Part shown: one piece after another, positions 1-9,995 of the stretch | Layout: each line of letters opens with the position of its first letter | Position numbering within the stretch: the stretch's first letter is position 1 | NCBI RefSeq assembly: GCF_000372725.1 | Contig: NW_005195801.1 | Span: 451,352 to 515,351, forward strand | DNA from: Emiliania huxleyi CCMP1516 | Lineage: Eukaryota > Haptophyta > Isochrysidales > Noelaerhabdaceae | Reading direction: 5' to 3' | Length of the DNA: 64,000 nucleotides | Made by a program: the position numbers and the translations under genes | The notes under the pieces: model-generated | What the model saw: only the letters and a program-made list of their open reading frames with translations | The model's database searches: none | What the model was told of the DNA's origin: nothing

Positions 1-690
<690 letters not shown>

Positions 691-975
691 TGCCGTTGTG
701 TGTGAGATTTGCCGCTCTGATCAAACGCACTGAATTCTTTTCGTGGCCGCAGCCGACGATCTGCTCGCACTAAGTTTTTTTTCCTTTGACCTCTTCTCCT
801 GTGTTAATGGTTCGATCCTAGAGTCGAACTGGCAGCCACTCGCACCAAGGAGGCGAGGTGTGGCTACGTGACCCAGAAAAGGCCAGAGTCGGGAGCAACC
901 CTCGAGGTGGGTCGCTCATATACTCAACATCCTGTTCATGAACACGTCCACTACCTTGGACATCCACGTCAGGCG
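691..975. other. Gap between divergent genes
   Basis: Presumed promoter region between alpha-tubulin (-) and the TIR-like gene (+). It holds a T-rich run near 770-785. I see no TATA box or other motif I would defend. Confidence 0.4.
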
Positions 976-2271
976 ATGTCGGAGCACCACAGCCAGCGCA
1001 GCAGCAGTGAGCTCCAGTCCATCAGCGAATGCAGCGATCAGGCCCTCATCCAAGGACACGCGACAGCGATGCAGGACTTCGACGCAAGCCGGCGCAGCAG
1101 CGAGTCTGGCGGACAAGGGCACGCGAAATCCTTGGACTACTCCGACCGCCAGACTGCACGTGGGCACCCTCGCAGTTGCGAGGCCGCCGAACGCAGCAGC
1201 GAGAGGGTCCGCGCCCAGCTCCGAGGCCGGATTGCCTCGGCGCGGCGAGTGCGCTGGCAGACTCAGGCGCTCATAGCGCTCGCCGGTGTCTTGCTCAACT
1301 GCTCGAGCTTAGGCTCGCGGTACTACTCCGCCTGTGGGGTCGCCGTCGTCTTTGGCCACACCCTCCTGCTGATCGCACTTCCATCGTCCCAGTCGCTCCT
1401 TCTCCGGTTGGCCAGCGCGTGGTACGCGGGTCTCCACCTTGCAACTTTGCGTCGGCTACACTTTGCGGACGAGGCGTGGGGCTTTCGCAGCCACGCCGGC
1501 TTGGCCCTCGCCGGCCTTGTCTGCGCCGCAGGCGCTGTAGTCACGGCCTTCCTCGCGGCTGCGCCGCGCATCCCGCCGCCAAAGCGCCTCAACTGCCTCA
1601 TCGGCTGGATGCGGCTCGCCCTTGGACTTCGCGGCGCTGAGCTGGTGGCGCACGGGCTGTGCCTCTTCGGCAAGGGCGAGGTGGAGACTCAGGATGCCGC
1701 GTGCAAGCTCGCCGTCGCGGGGTCGCACCTTGTCTGTGCCTGTGTCCTGCTCGGCCCGCACGCGAGAGCACGCGCGGTCGAGCTGCTCACGCGGCTGGGC
1801 GCCACAGAGGAGGAGCGGGCGGCGACGCTCCTCGCCTCCGCCATCGGGCACCACCGGCCGTCCGAGCTGCTCCCGATGGCGGCGGCGAGCTTCCGCTCGG
1901 TCCGCTTCGACCTGCTGCGGCCCTCCGACCTCGACGGCAGCCACCCCGCCGCCTCGGAGGGGCGCGCGGAACGGTGCTCGCTCGGGCAGTGCGACGCGTT
2001 TGTGTCGCACGCGTGGAGCGACCCGGCGGGGCCAAAGTGGGACGCACTGGCGGCGTGGGCAGCCGACTTTGAGCGGGGGCACGGCCGCCCCCCCCGCCTG
2101 TGGCTCGACCGGCTCTGCCTCGCGGGCGACCAGCGCAGCGCCTCCGAGGCGCTGCCTTGCCTGCCAATCTACCTGTCGGGGTGCGAGACGCTGCTCGTCC
2201 TGCGTACTACGAGGCCTCGCTGCCTGTACTACGAGCCTCGCTGCTCGTCCTGTGCTCGGCAAGCCTCGTAA
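976..2271 (+). CDS. Membrane protein with protist TIR-like (SHAWSD) domain
   Basis: The first ATG in a long open frame is at 976. The N-terminal about 100 residues are polar and Ser/Gln-rich. Residues about 120-280 contain several hydrophobic segments (for example LIALAGVLLNC and LALAGLVCAAGAVVTAFLAA), so it is probably multi-pass. The C-terminal third carries CDAFVSHAWSD, then WDALAAWAADFERGHG and LWLDRLCLAGD, the pattern of TIR-like domains widespread in algal protists. TIR folds act as signalling adaptors or NAD+-consuming enzymes; which applies here is unknown. The expected RLWCV-type continuation is missing: the frame runs into an inverted repeat and stops at 2271. The 3' end is therefore probably mis-modelled (a further exon) or truncated. 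Confidence 0.6.
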   Translation: MSEHHSQRSSSELQSISECSDQALIQGHATAMQDFDASRRSSESGGQGHAKSLDYSDRQTARGHPRSCEAAERSSERVRAQLRGRIASARRVRWQTQALIALAGVLLNCSSLGSRYYSACGVAVVFGHTLLLIALPSSQSLLLRLASAWYAGLHLATLRRLHFADEAWGFRSHAGLALAGLVCAAGAVVTAFLAAAPRIPPPKRLNCLIGWMRLALGLRGAELVAHGLCLFGKGEVETQDAACKLAVAGSHLVCACVLLGPHARARAVELLTRLGATEEERAATLLASAIGHHRPSELLPMAAASFRSVRFDLLRPSDLDGSHPAASEGRAERCSLGQCDAFVSHAWSDPAGPKWDALAAWAADFERGHGRPPRLWLDRLCLAGDQRSASEALPCLPIYLSGCETLLVLRTTRPRCLYYEPRCSSCARQAS

Positions 2272-2308
2272 CCAATACATACGTACTACGAGGCTTGCCG
2301 AGCACAGG
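2249..2308. repeat. 22-bp perfect inverted repeat
   Basis: Arms 2249-2270 and 2287-2308 are perfect reverse complements around a 16-nt loop. It lies at the point where the TIR-like reading frame loses similarity. A 14-bp direct repeat (cgctgctcgtcctg) also flanks about 2190-2250, so this may be an intron-type insertion. Confidence 0.75.
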
Positions 2309-3271
2309 AGCGGAAACTCATCCTTTTCCGGTCTACCGCCATGTGCGGCAAGGTGCTTGGTCCGGCTCGCTGCTGCCGCGGTGGGTCGCCAAGAAACGTC
2401 AGCGTGCGCCGCCGAAGAGTATCACTTGTCGAGCAAACGCGCCGCCGACCGCAGCCGCGCCACCTCGCTGCGCAGCGCCTACAAGGAGACGGCGGCGAGA
2501 CGCTTCACCGCAGAAGGTTCCGAGAAGGTGTCGCCCCTCTCCGCCCAGCTGTCGCCTGCCGATCGTCCGCGAGCAGCTGGAGCAAGGCGCGGCGAGCCGT
2601 GCGTGCGGCGCGCCGCCGCGGCGTCTCCGTGTCGGTAGCAGCGGCAGTGTCTGCAGCAGCGGCAGTGTCGGCAGCAGTGGTGCTCTTGCGCAACTCACCC
2701 CAGAGCCCGAATGCAGCCACCGCCAGGAGGCAGACCGCTGCCGCCCGGCATGATGCCGCCAGGCATGCGGCCAGGCATGCGAGCCGATGCAGCTGCCGGG
2801 AGGCCCGCGGCCGCAGGGCATGATGCCGCCGCAAGGCGCGCCGCCGGGAGGGCCGCCGCAGGGCATGATGCCGCCAATGTAGACAATGTTCTGAGAACAT
2901 ACGAAGTGGAATCTGGCCTTGATGCGCCTTCACAACGGACGGCCGACAAACCAACACATGTACCTTCAGACAACGGCACTCAGGGCCTCAGCTGACCAGC
3001 CCTGTGCTGCGCATCGGCGCGAGAGCGGGCCTTCCGCTCGCTTGCGACTGGCCGTCTATGAGGACGACTCCCGCCTGCGAGCCCAGCCTCGTCTGCACGC
3101 GCTTGGCTGCAAACGGACGTCCCTTTCCGACGGCAAGACGCGCTCGCTCGCTTTGTCGTCGGGCGTCCGCCCGCCAGGGGTGCGAGGGGTGCGAGGGATG
3201 CGAGCCGTCTGGGCCGCGCTGCTGGTCTCGCAGGCGGCCGCAGCCGCCGTTGGACAGAGGCATAGCAGCAG
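2309..3271. other. Unresolved GC-rich stretch with Pro/Gly/Met tail remnant
   Basis: No complete gene seen. At 2711-2882 the plus strand encodes a PPGMMPPGMRPGM-type tail, then after a one-base frame change PQGMMPPQGAPP and a stop at 2880-2882. The composition resembles C-terminal tails of SmB/SmN-type RNA-binding proteins, but no Sm fold is visible upstream, so it may be a last exon or a broken copy. Nothing recognisable at 2900-3270. Confidence 0.3.
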
Positions 3272-3514
3272 ATGTTCCGACCAAATGAACGGGAGAAGCG
3301 GGACTGGAGCATACGGGTACTCGAGTACCTTCCGGACAAGGTGCGCAACAAGCTCTCGAAGCGGCAGCACGAGGACGAGGCGAGCTGGTCGACGCGGTCG
3401 TGGCTGTCGCTGCAGGCCCAGCGCATGTCAGTCGCGCTGCAGCTCGCGGCGGCGGAAGAGATTGCGACCGAGCTCAGGCTCGCCGCGGCGTCGGAGGACG
3501 CCGCCGTCGCCTAG
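3272..3514 (+). CDS. Small charged/helical ORF, 80 aa, with a degenerate paralogue at 55.3 kb
   Basis: Starts at ATG 3272. Product not recognised. The core VRNKLSKRQ, then WLSLQAQRMSVAL and EEIATELRLAAA is predicted helical. A related sequence at about 55345-55595 reads VLQNKLTQAQ, then WLGLQKQRISYVL and AIAEQIVNELA with one frame break. The shared spacing argues that the pair derives from one coding unit, perhaps a short mobile or multicopy gene. No signal peptide or membrane segment. Confidence 0.4.
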   Translation: MFRPNEREKRDWSIRVLEYLPDKVRNKLSKRQHEDEASWSTRSWLSLQAQRMSVALQLAAAEEIATELRLAAASEDAAVA

Positions 3515-3599
3515 ACCCCCCTGCGTCACTACGTGCCTCCCCGTCTTTGTAGCCTGGCGTTTGTGCCCCGTTTGTGCCGCGTCCCGTGCCCCCGAGTTC

Positions 3600-3832
3600 A
3601 TTTAATATTCTCGAGTACCTTCCCCGATGGACCGGCTGGGAAATTCAATATCCCCGCAAAAACAGCGACTCTGGAAGAATGCATGGAATCGTGCGACAAC
3701 TCGGTGACGCCAAGTGCGCCTGGCTTGTTTTTCATGACGCCATGTCTGAGTCTAACAGTCTGACAGCGGGAGTTGGCAATTGCGGGATTTACTATTCTGC
3801 TGATAATGGGTTGTCGGAACGCGTGTGTCAGG
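3600..3832 (+). pseudogene. PAN/Apple-like domain relic with a frameshift
   Basis: One frame gives FNIPAKTATLEECMESCDNS; after a one-base shift near 3700 another gives DAKCAWLVFHDA and NCGIYYSADNG. Joined, the cysteine spacing is PAN-like (C-x3-C, then C, then C). No start codon or adjoining exons are evident, so I treat it as a relic. Confidence 0.3.
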
Positions 3833-3995
3833 TGGGAGCGGTGAGCAAGAGTCTACGGAACCAATCGCTGAGAGGATAGGAGTGTGGCCACCCAGCCTGG
3901 TGTCGGCGGGTCGAGAGGCCTGATTCGTGTGTAGTTCCGATACCGTATACCCCGATTCGTTTTTCAGTTCCTGCTTCCTCGGCTCTCGCCTCTAG

Positions 3996-4129
3996 GTAAG
4001 GTAAGGTAAGGTAAACTTCTCCACACACACGAGGTGGTGGGGCAAGGGGGGGCGACCCTCGCGTCTCCACGTCTAACGACAGGAGCCCCACGGCATTTAA
4101 AGTGCAAGGCCCGGTGCGCGTGGGTGAGC

Positions 4130-4130
<1 letters not shown>
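3996..4130 (+). repeat. Dispersed repeat R1 (copy 1)
   Basis: Starts with several GGTAA units and continues through 'ccccacggcatttaaagtg'. A near-identical copy lies at 16620-16752, and its last about 45 bp recur at 39635-39685. In copies 1 and 3 the repeat is followed by, or close to, a CA/TG microsatellite. Confidence 0.75.
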
Positions 4131-4218
<88 letters not shown>

Positions 4219-4226
4219 GTGTGTGT
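4131..4226 (+). repeat. (TG)n microsatellite
   Basis: About 96 bp of alternating G and T with a single C interruption. It creates spurious Cys-Val and Thr-His open frames on the two strands. Confidence 0.98.
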
Positions 4227-4317
4227 CACGTCACTGCATCCTCTGCCGGTTCCTCCCGTCGCCTTTTCTTTGTTCGAATGTTTTTCAATCCATCCTTCAC
4301 GAAGCCCTCCCATGTAG

Positions 4318-5380
4318 CTAGCGTTCTTTGCGAATGTCTCGAGGTGGCCAGCAGGCGCTGTCTGCTCGCGGCCTGTGCGGGTCGCTCGTCCTCCTCGCGC
4401 TTCTTTCGTCCTCCCGTCCCTCCCCTCCACCCCATGGCCTCCTCGGCACTTCTTTCTCCATCCGCCTCGCCCTGCCTTTTCGTATCGTGCCGTTCGCCCT
4501 CCATTCGGTGACCTCCATGGCTGTCCGACTCTGTTTGGGTGGCGCTCTCGATACCGTTGCGTCAACCTCGACGTCGCTGTCGCCCTCCCCGTCCCCGTCG
4601 TCGCCCGTGCCTCGGTTCGCGTCATTGGTAGCGTTTCCGTTGCCCCCTCGTGTTCCGCCGTCGCCCTCTCTGCTCTGGCCGTTCGCGATTTTGCTCCTCC
4701 CGCGTGTCGCCCCTCCGTCTCCCCTTCCTTCGTCGTCATCGTCGCTGTCGCGAAAGCCCTCCGGTCCCTCGATTCCCTCGTCTATCCCCCCCGCTGCGTC
4801 GTCCCAGTTTATATCCTCATCCTCTGTGCGCGTTGTCGTTCCCTCCCCTTCTCTATCGTTGTCGCCTCCGTCGACTGCGGCGCTGTCTCTGCCCTCGCCT
4901 CCGTCCTCCTCGTCTCGCCTGCCGTCGTCCCGTTTCTCCTCGTCCTCGCCATCGTCTTGGCCGTTGTCTACCTGTCCATCGTGTCCCTTGTTGCTGGTGG
5001 CATCGCCGTTGGCTTCCTCTCTCCCCCTTTCCTCCCCGCCCCTCTCGCTGTCTGGTGCTAATGGACCCCCTTCCTCTCCCTCGCCACCGTCACCGTCACC
5101 ATCCCCGTCGCTACCGTCCTCCATGCCCGCCGCCCTTTGTTTCACACTCGTCTCTGCCATGTCCGCCGTCGCCGCCGTCCTGTCCGCTGCGCTCTGTGCT
5201 CCGTGGTACAGTCGCTTATTGTTGCTCAGGATTAGCTCACGCACCAGGACAGCCTCCTGCTCGTTATTTTGGCTTGCCGATATGCATCCAAAGTTCCACG
5301 CTAGCTCCTCCTTCGTCACGTCTATCTCTTTGCATCTCCCCCTGCCAGTGCAAGACGAAATCGTTGTGCCCTCTACTTTT
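4318..5380 (-). CDS. Uncertain long acidic ORF
   Basis: The minus strand is open from about 5380 to 4318; the first in-frame ATG is at 5160. The upstream part (ELAWNFGCISASQNNEQEAV and LVRELILSNNKRL) looks like real protein. The rest is low-complexity Asp/Glu/Gly. The plus strand is also open (Ser/Pro-rich), as expected for such composition. No family recognised. A spliced exon of an unknown gene or a transposon ORF are both possible. Confidence 0.3.
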
Positions 5381-5485
5381 TAAAGCCGTACGACACACAT
5401 TCACATACTACGGTTACGCGTCACGCTCACGGGTATGCCGGCCTAGGGAGACGGAAGAGGTGCGTGGGAAGAGAGAGGGCGCGAG

Positions 5486-7481
5486 CTAGACTATGTGGTA
5501 CGAGACGTGGTCCTTGCCGAGCTTCTTACTGCTCGGGTCCTTCTTCACCAGCAACCCAACCCCGGCAAGGATCAGCGCCAGAGAGAGCAGCCAGCCGAGC
5601 CGGTGCCGCCGCGGAACCTGCTCGTTGAGCGCTAGCAAGCCTACGTTGTGAATACAACGGTGTGAATACAACGGTGTGAATACAACCTCTCCTGGGCCTA
5701 CGCTGTGAATACGCCGACACGAGGGCGTGAATACGCCGTCTTCAGAGCACCGCGTGAGTACAACGGAGAGGAAGACAGTGAAGAGTACAGCGGAATGCGG
5801 GTAAATACAGCTGAATACGTGTCCTCTAGAAGCCGTCGTCCGCGCGAGCCTGTTGTGTGAATCGTGCGTGTGCGAGGGAGTTGTGTTGCAAGACTCTAGG
5901 GCCAGCAAGCCGGTCAGCACGCCGGTCGCGATAGTCACCATCGCGGCGTACGTGCACACCACAATCGCCCGCCCCTCCTTCATGCCTCGGTTCTGCGCAA
6001 AGATGCCGCTCGCAGAGAAGCCGACCGACGCCGCGATGCCGAGCGGGGCAAGGCCGCGCGCGGGTGCGCCATACTCCGCAACGAGCAGCTGAGAGAGCAG
6101 CAGGCCTGCTTCACAGGAGAGGGGTGTGAAGGGACGCCCTCCTCGGACCCAGCGCTGACTTCGGACTGCCGTCGCTGTCTCTCCCTTCTCGACTGTCTGT
6201 GCTCGTGCCTCTTGGGTCCGGGGTTGTGCTTTGGGTGAAGGGACGCACGCTCACGGCAGGGAGCGGCCGAGAGAGCAGCAGGCCTGTCCTCGCTGCGGCG
6301 GAGGAGAGGCCGAAGAGGAGCCCCGCCTGCCGGGCGGCATCGCGATTGCTGGCAGTCTTAGTGGTAGCCTCTTCTTGCCGAGAGGGCTACTGCGCTTGCT
6401 GCTCTCGGCTCCACCGCGGCTATATCTCGGCTCCATCTCGGGGAATACCTCGGCTACATCTCCCCAGCGACGCGCCTGCGCTCCTGCAGCGAGCTCCACT
6501 CTCCGCGCCGCCGCCGCCGCCGTCGCCGCCGCAGCGCTGGCCTCGGCCAACTCCTCCGCGCCGCCGGCGACGTTGCGGTGGTCTCGGTCTCGTGCCAGGG
6601 CGGAGCAGGCGCGTCGGATCTGTAGCTCGAGCAGCGCGAAGACGCCGCCGTACCTGCTTCACGGCCGGGAGGTGTGAAGAGAGTCTCTTCACACCTCGAG
6701 CAGCGCGACGACGCCGCCGTACCTGCTTCACGGCCGGGAGGCGTGAAGAGAGTCTCTTCACACCTCGAGCAGCGCGAAGACGCCGCCGAGCCCGCAGAGC
6801 AGCCCGAGCGACGCCAGTGTCGCCGGCAGCGAGTCCTCAAACAGCTCTGCAGTCAGTCCGACGCCGACGGTGCCTGCGGGGAGGGGGCTGAGGCAGGGTG
6901 GGGGCACGCTGCCGCGCAGTGTGCTTAGAGTGAACCTGCCCGCAGTGCAGTTTGTGAGCACGCTCCCAGCGACTGCAGTGCGGCGTGGGTGCGTGCTCCC
7001 AGACGTTGGCTCTGCTGAGCGGCTCGGAGTGGCATCTGGACGGCGGGAGCCTGCCATCGCCACGACGACGCCGGCTCGCTCGTTGGCCTGCAGCTCCTCG
7101 CGGAGGTAAAAGTGCGAGAAGACGGCGAGGATCGCCATCCCGCACCCCGACACGGGCTGAATCAGCGAGACGGGAGCCATCGAGAGCGCCGCGAGGAGGC
7201 AGAGCGCGCCGCCGACATCCGCCAGCAGCCCGATGCGCCAGAGTCGCGAGCCGGCGTACCTGGAGACGGAGGGGCCGCGCACCTCAGATAGATCGGCGCG
7301 GGCGCACTCGCCGCAGCCTCGAGCAGAGGCGCGGCAGGGGAGCCGCACGCACGCACCGTCGCATCACCGCCTTTGAAAGGGAGAGCTGCGGCAGGTCCTT
7401 TGTGGCCTCCTTCTGCAGCACCTTGCCAATGTTGTTGGCCGCGGAGCCGAGCACCGTCAGCAGGACGGCGAGCGCCGTCAT
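5486..7481 (-). CDS. NIPA-like magnesium transporter
   Basis: Seven exons: 7481-7371, 7282-7051, 6873-6764, 6625-6449, 6386-6284, 6105-5911 and 5640-5486, totalling 1083 nt (360 aa plus stop). The start of exon 5 is the least certain boundary. The protein is mostly hydrophobic: it begins [20 protein letters not shown] and includes [67 protein letters not shown] and [17 protein letters not shown]. The early small-residue-rich helix followed by [11 protein letters not shown] matches NIPA (DUF803) carriers, which move Mg2+ across membranes. About nine membrane segments are expected. Exon 3 to 4 is interrupted by a doubled 69-bp unit. Introns 2, 5 and 6 are GC-AG; intron 1 can be read as GC or GT. 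Confidence 0.75.
5641..5910 (-). repeat. Introner family 1, copy in NIPA-like intron 6
   Basis: A 270-nt GC-AG intron. It starts GCTTGCTGGC, and the next exon starts GCTTGCTAGC, so it sits between direct repeats. It contains the family-1 core (CTAGAGGACACGTATTCAGC, CCGCATTCCGCTGTA, CGCGGTGCTCTGAAGAC) shared with two GPN2 introns, plus an acceptor-side run of TGTATTCACACCGT repeats. It is a multiple of 3 and stop-free, so retention would leave the frame open. Confidence 0.8.
6626..6763 (-). repeat. Tandem 2 x 69-bp unit acting as intron 3 of the NIPA-like gene
   Basis: Two 69-bp units, each starting GTGTGAAGAGA and ending with the same exon edge (GCGCTGCTCGAG). Removing 138 nt joins FALLE to LQIRR in frame. 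Each unit begins with a small hairpin (GTGTGAAGAGA with CTCTTCAC). Confidence 0.7.
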
Positions 7482-7639
7482 TGATCGTGGGTTTGCTTTT
7501 AAGAGGATCTAGCTGGCTGCTCTCTCCCACAACGTGTCCGGCCCAGCGCCGACAGGGGTTCCAGCTCTCTTCTGGTAGGGTATCCAATGGCTCGACTTAA
7601 TTATTAATCTTGGGTAACCTCGATTAGTATGAGTTAACC

Positions 7640-8760
7640 TCGCGTAAGGTATTCCACGTGCTCACGGCGTTTCTCAGTGACAGTGTTGACCGATGCGCTA
7701 CCGGTTGGACCGCGAAGATGTAAGAAGCCGCGTCGACGAGGGCAGTGCGACCTGTGCGGCCTACTGAGCGGCGTGAGAGCGATTGAAACGACACGCCACC
7801 TCGCCCTCGAATGTCCATACACCACGCTGACCCTCGAGGCGGTACTCCGCGCAGTCCTGGAAAGCACGACCGTGGACGATGCCGTGCTAGAGGAGGTCCG
7901 GGGCATGGGGAGGGAGCAGCTAGTCCACGAATACCGCCGCCTCTGCATCACCGGTTTCCGTCTGACCACAGGCAGAGGACAGATGGCTGAGGGGCGCATT
8001 GGGGTGACGCCGACTTGCGTTATTATATGCTTGAGGACATTGCAGGCATCGTACGACGGCGCCACGGAACGCCCTCCTCGCGCCGGACAACACGCCGGAC
8101 GTGCGAGTTGACACGATTTACAACGTCGAGGCGCGCCGAGCTCTAATCCGGACTTACGCCCACACCCGCCGCCGAGCTCTCGACGAGGAGAAGGCGATTC
8201 GCCTCCGAATCCCGGGCTGGCAGCCGTCGCCAGTGGAGGGGCCTGTTGCGGAGTGGGAGACGGAGTGGCTCGCCTCAGGTTTCTTTTCCAGCGAAGGCGA
8301 GTGCGAGCTTCCGGAGACGCTCAAATCTGTCCGAGGGGTGGCGGCAAACGGCTGCGCGGTAAGCACAGTCGCCCTCCTCTGGGTAGCGCCTCAGGCGTGA
8401 GGGGGGGCATGCCGGGTCAAGCTGAGACTAATGGTCGAGGCACCAGGGGTGTCGTTCTTCGCCCACAGCAGCAACTGCTCTCTTATCCTCGTCACAGCAA
8501 CGAGCGGGCTCACGCGGAGTAGTTCGCACCGATAGCGAGTACGCGGCGGCATGCATGATGGGGCGGGTGACCCCCAAAACGAACAGACAGAGCTGGCGGG
8601 GAGCGCCTTCGGTCCCTTTGGCAACGCCTTCGCGCCAAACACACCGTGACGTGGAGACATGTGAAGGGTCACAGCGACAACAAATGGAACGACTACATCG
8701 ACGAGCTAGCTACTCGCGGCAGGCAGGGTGACAGAGGCTCAAACGCTGCCGAGTGGGCGG
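7640..8760 (+). mobile_element. Degenerate non-LTR retrotransposon with RNase H
   Basis: Fragments in shifting plus-strand frames. At about 7735-7830: CDLCG, then ETTRHLALECP, the zinc-binding region found after many reverse transcriptases. At about 8130-8320: a basic/acidic segment of the same coding strand. At 8592-8740: RLRSLWQRLRAKH, then VTWRHVKGHSDNKWNDYIDE, a typical RNase H C-terminus. No reverse-transcriptase core or intact frame remains. The element is dead and lies just upstream of the next gene. Confidence 0.65.
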
Positions 8761-9601
8761 ACGACACCATCCCGACGGACACTCCCGACGATGTAGCATC
8801 CAGCGCCCACGGCCGCCTCCGGTCCCCCCATCCCCGTTGCCTCCTTCGCCGTTGCCCCCTCCGCCGTCTCCTTCGCCGTCGCCCCCTCCGCCGTCTCCGT
8901 CGCCGCCTCCGCCCCCGCCTTCGCCACCGCCTCCCTCGTCGCCACCATCTCCACCGCCATCTCCACCGTCGTCGCCTCCACCGTCGCCCTGGCCGTCGCC
9001 ACCGCCTCAACCGCCGTTGCCACGTCCACCACCATCTCTGCCACCCTACACGCCGCTTCCAGACGGCCAGACCGTGCAGGAGGTGACAGCAAGCCTCATC
9101 TTGTTCGAAGTAACTCTTGAGGAGTCCATCGAGTCCTTCACCGTGGAGCGGCAGGCGGCAATCCGCGCGCGCCTACAGACAGAGCTCTCATGCTTTGCGC
9201 CCTTGTGCTATGTACAAGTCGCCCTGGCCGCAGGCTCGGTCAAGATCAAGATCATGATCACAGTACCCACTAGTCTCGGCAACGAGGCAGCATCAATCAC
9301 CCACAAGGCTGAGCGATTGTTGGAAGCCCAGGGCTCATCGTCTCGACTGCCTGCCATCTTTGACGCTAACGTACTCTCTAACTCTCCCTCGCCGACGGTG
9401 CAAGGTGGAGTCATTGCTCTCATCCCAAGTGAGGAGGAAGATAGCGAGCCCAAGAAGTCGAAGTTCCCCCTCGTCGTTGTCTTAATTGCCGTCGCCGTGG
9501 CTGCCATCGCGATCGCAGCCGCCGCGATTGGTTTCGCCCTTTGCTGTTGGCGTAAACAGGCGACAGCCCGGGCCAGCTTCGAAGCCAAGGAACGTGTCTG
9601 A
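8753..9601 (+). CDS. Proline-rich single-pass membrane protein (3' exon)
   Basis: The open frame has no ATG before the proline tract, so the start is probably in an unseen upstream exon. It begins with about 80 residues of PPPSP repeats. About 130 residues follow with a globular look (TASLILFEVTLEESIESF and CFAPLCYVQVALAAGSVKIK). Next come a membrane segment (FPLVVVLIAVAVAAIAIAAA) and a short basic tail. This is the architecture of algal surface or wall-linked proteins with an extensin-like stalk. Function unknown. The RNase H relic abuts its 5' side and may hide or have replaced the native start. Confidence 0.55.
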   Translation: MGGRHHPDGHSRRCSIQRPRPPPVPPSPLPPSPLPPPPSPSPSPPPPSPSPPPPPPSPPPPSSPPSPPPSPPSSPPPSPWPSPPPQPPLPRPPPSLPPYTPLPDGQTVQEVTASLILFEVTLEESIESFTVERQAAIRARLQTELSCFAPLCYVQVALAAGSVKIKIMITVPTSLGNEAASITHKAERLLEAQGSSSRLPAIFDANVLSNSPSPTVQGGVIALIPSEEEDSEPKKSKFPLVVVLIAVAVAAIAIAAAAIGFALCCWRKQATARASFEAKERV

Positions 9602-9995
9602 AATGCTCTTCTACATCGGTGATCGATAAATGCTGTACCAAACCGCCGACTTCTTGGCCGCCACCCAAACGCGTGTGGCCCATGGCTTGCGGGGGGGGCG
9701 GGCGGGGGGGGAGCACTTGGAGTGCAGTTGGCAACTGCAAGGACCGGGGAGCTAAGAAGCGCACCCAGCGGCCGGGTGGTACGCGAAGATTCTCTGTCGT
9801 AGTTGTAAAATTCTTTTTCCCAGGAAATTCTTTTTCGTCCCTTCGCGAAGAAAAAGGCGAAATTCTTTTTTTGGCAAAATTCTTTTCGCGGGCAGCGCGC
9901 ATGGAGGCGAACCGCCCCGACCTCCTCGACGCCAAGCTCGAGGACCCCGCCGGGCCAATCCCCCAGAGCTCCCCTCCACCCGGCTTGCTCTTGCT
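9602..9995. other. Repeat-bearing gap, including dispersed repeat R2 at 9711-9766
   Basis: R2 (gagcacttggagtgcag through ggggagctaagaagcgcacc) recurs at 31719-31785 and 54927-54993, and inverted at 16337-16401. At 9780-9890 there is an AT-rich stretch of repeated 'aaattcttttt' motifs. No gene seen. Confidence 0.7.

Noticed and set aside
808..850. tRNA-like GGTTCGATCC box
   Set aside because: A T-arm-like string occurs, but no acceptor stem, anticodon arm or matching D-arm can be drawn on either strand.
4131..4226. Cys-Val and Thr-His repeat 'proteins'
   Set aside because: Direct translation of the TG microsatellite in all frames.
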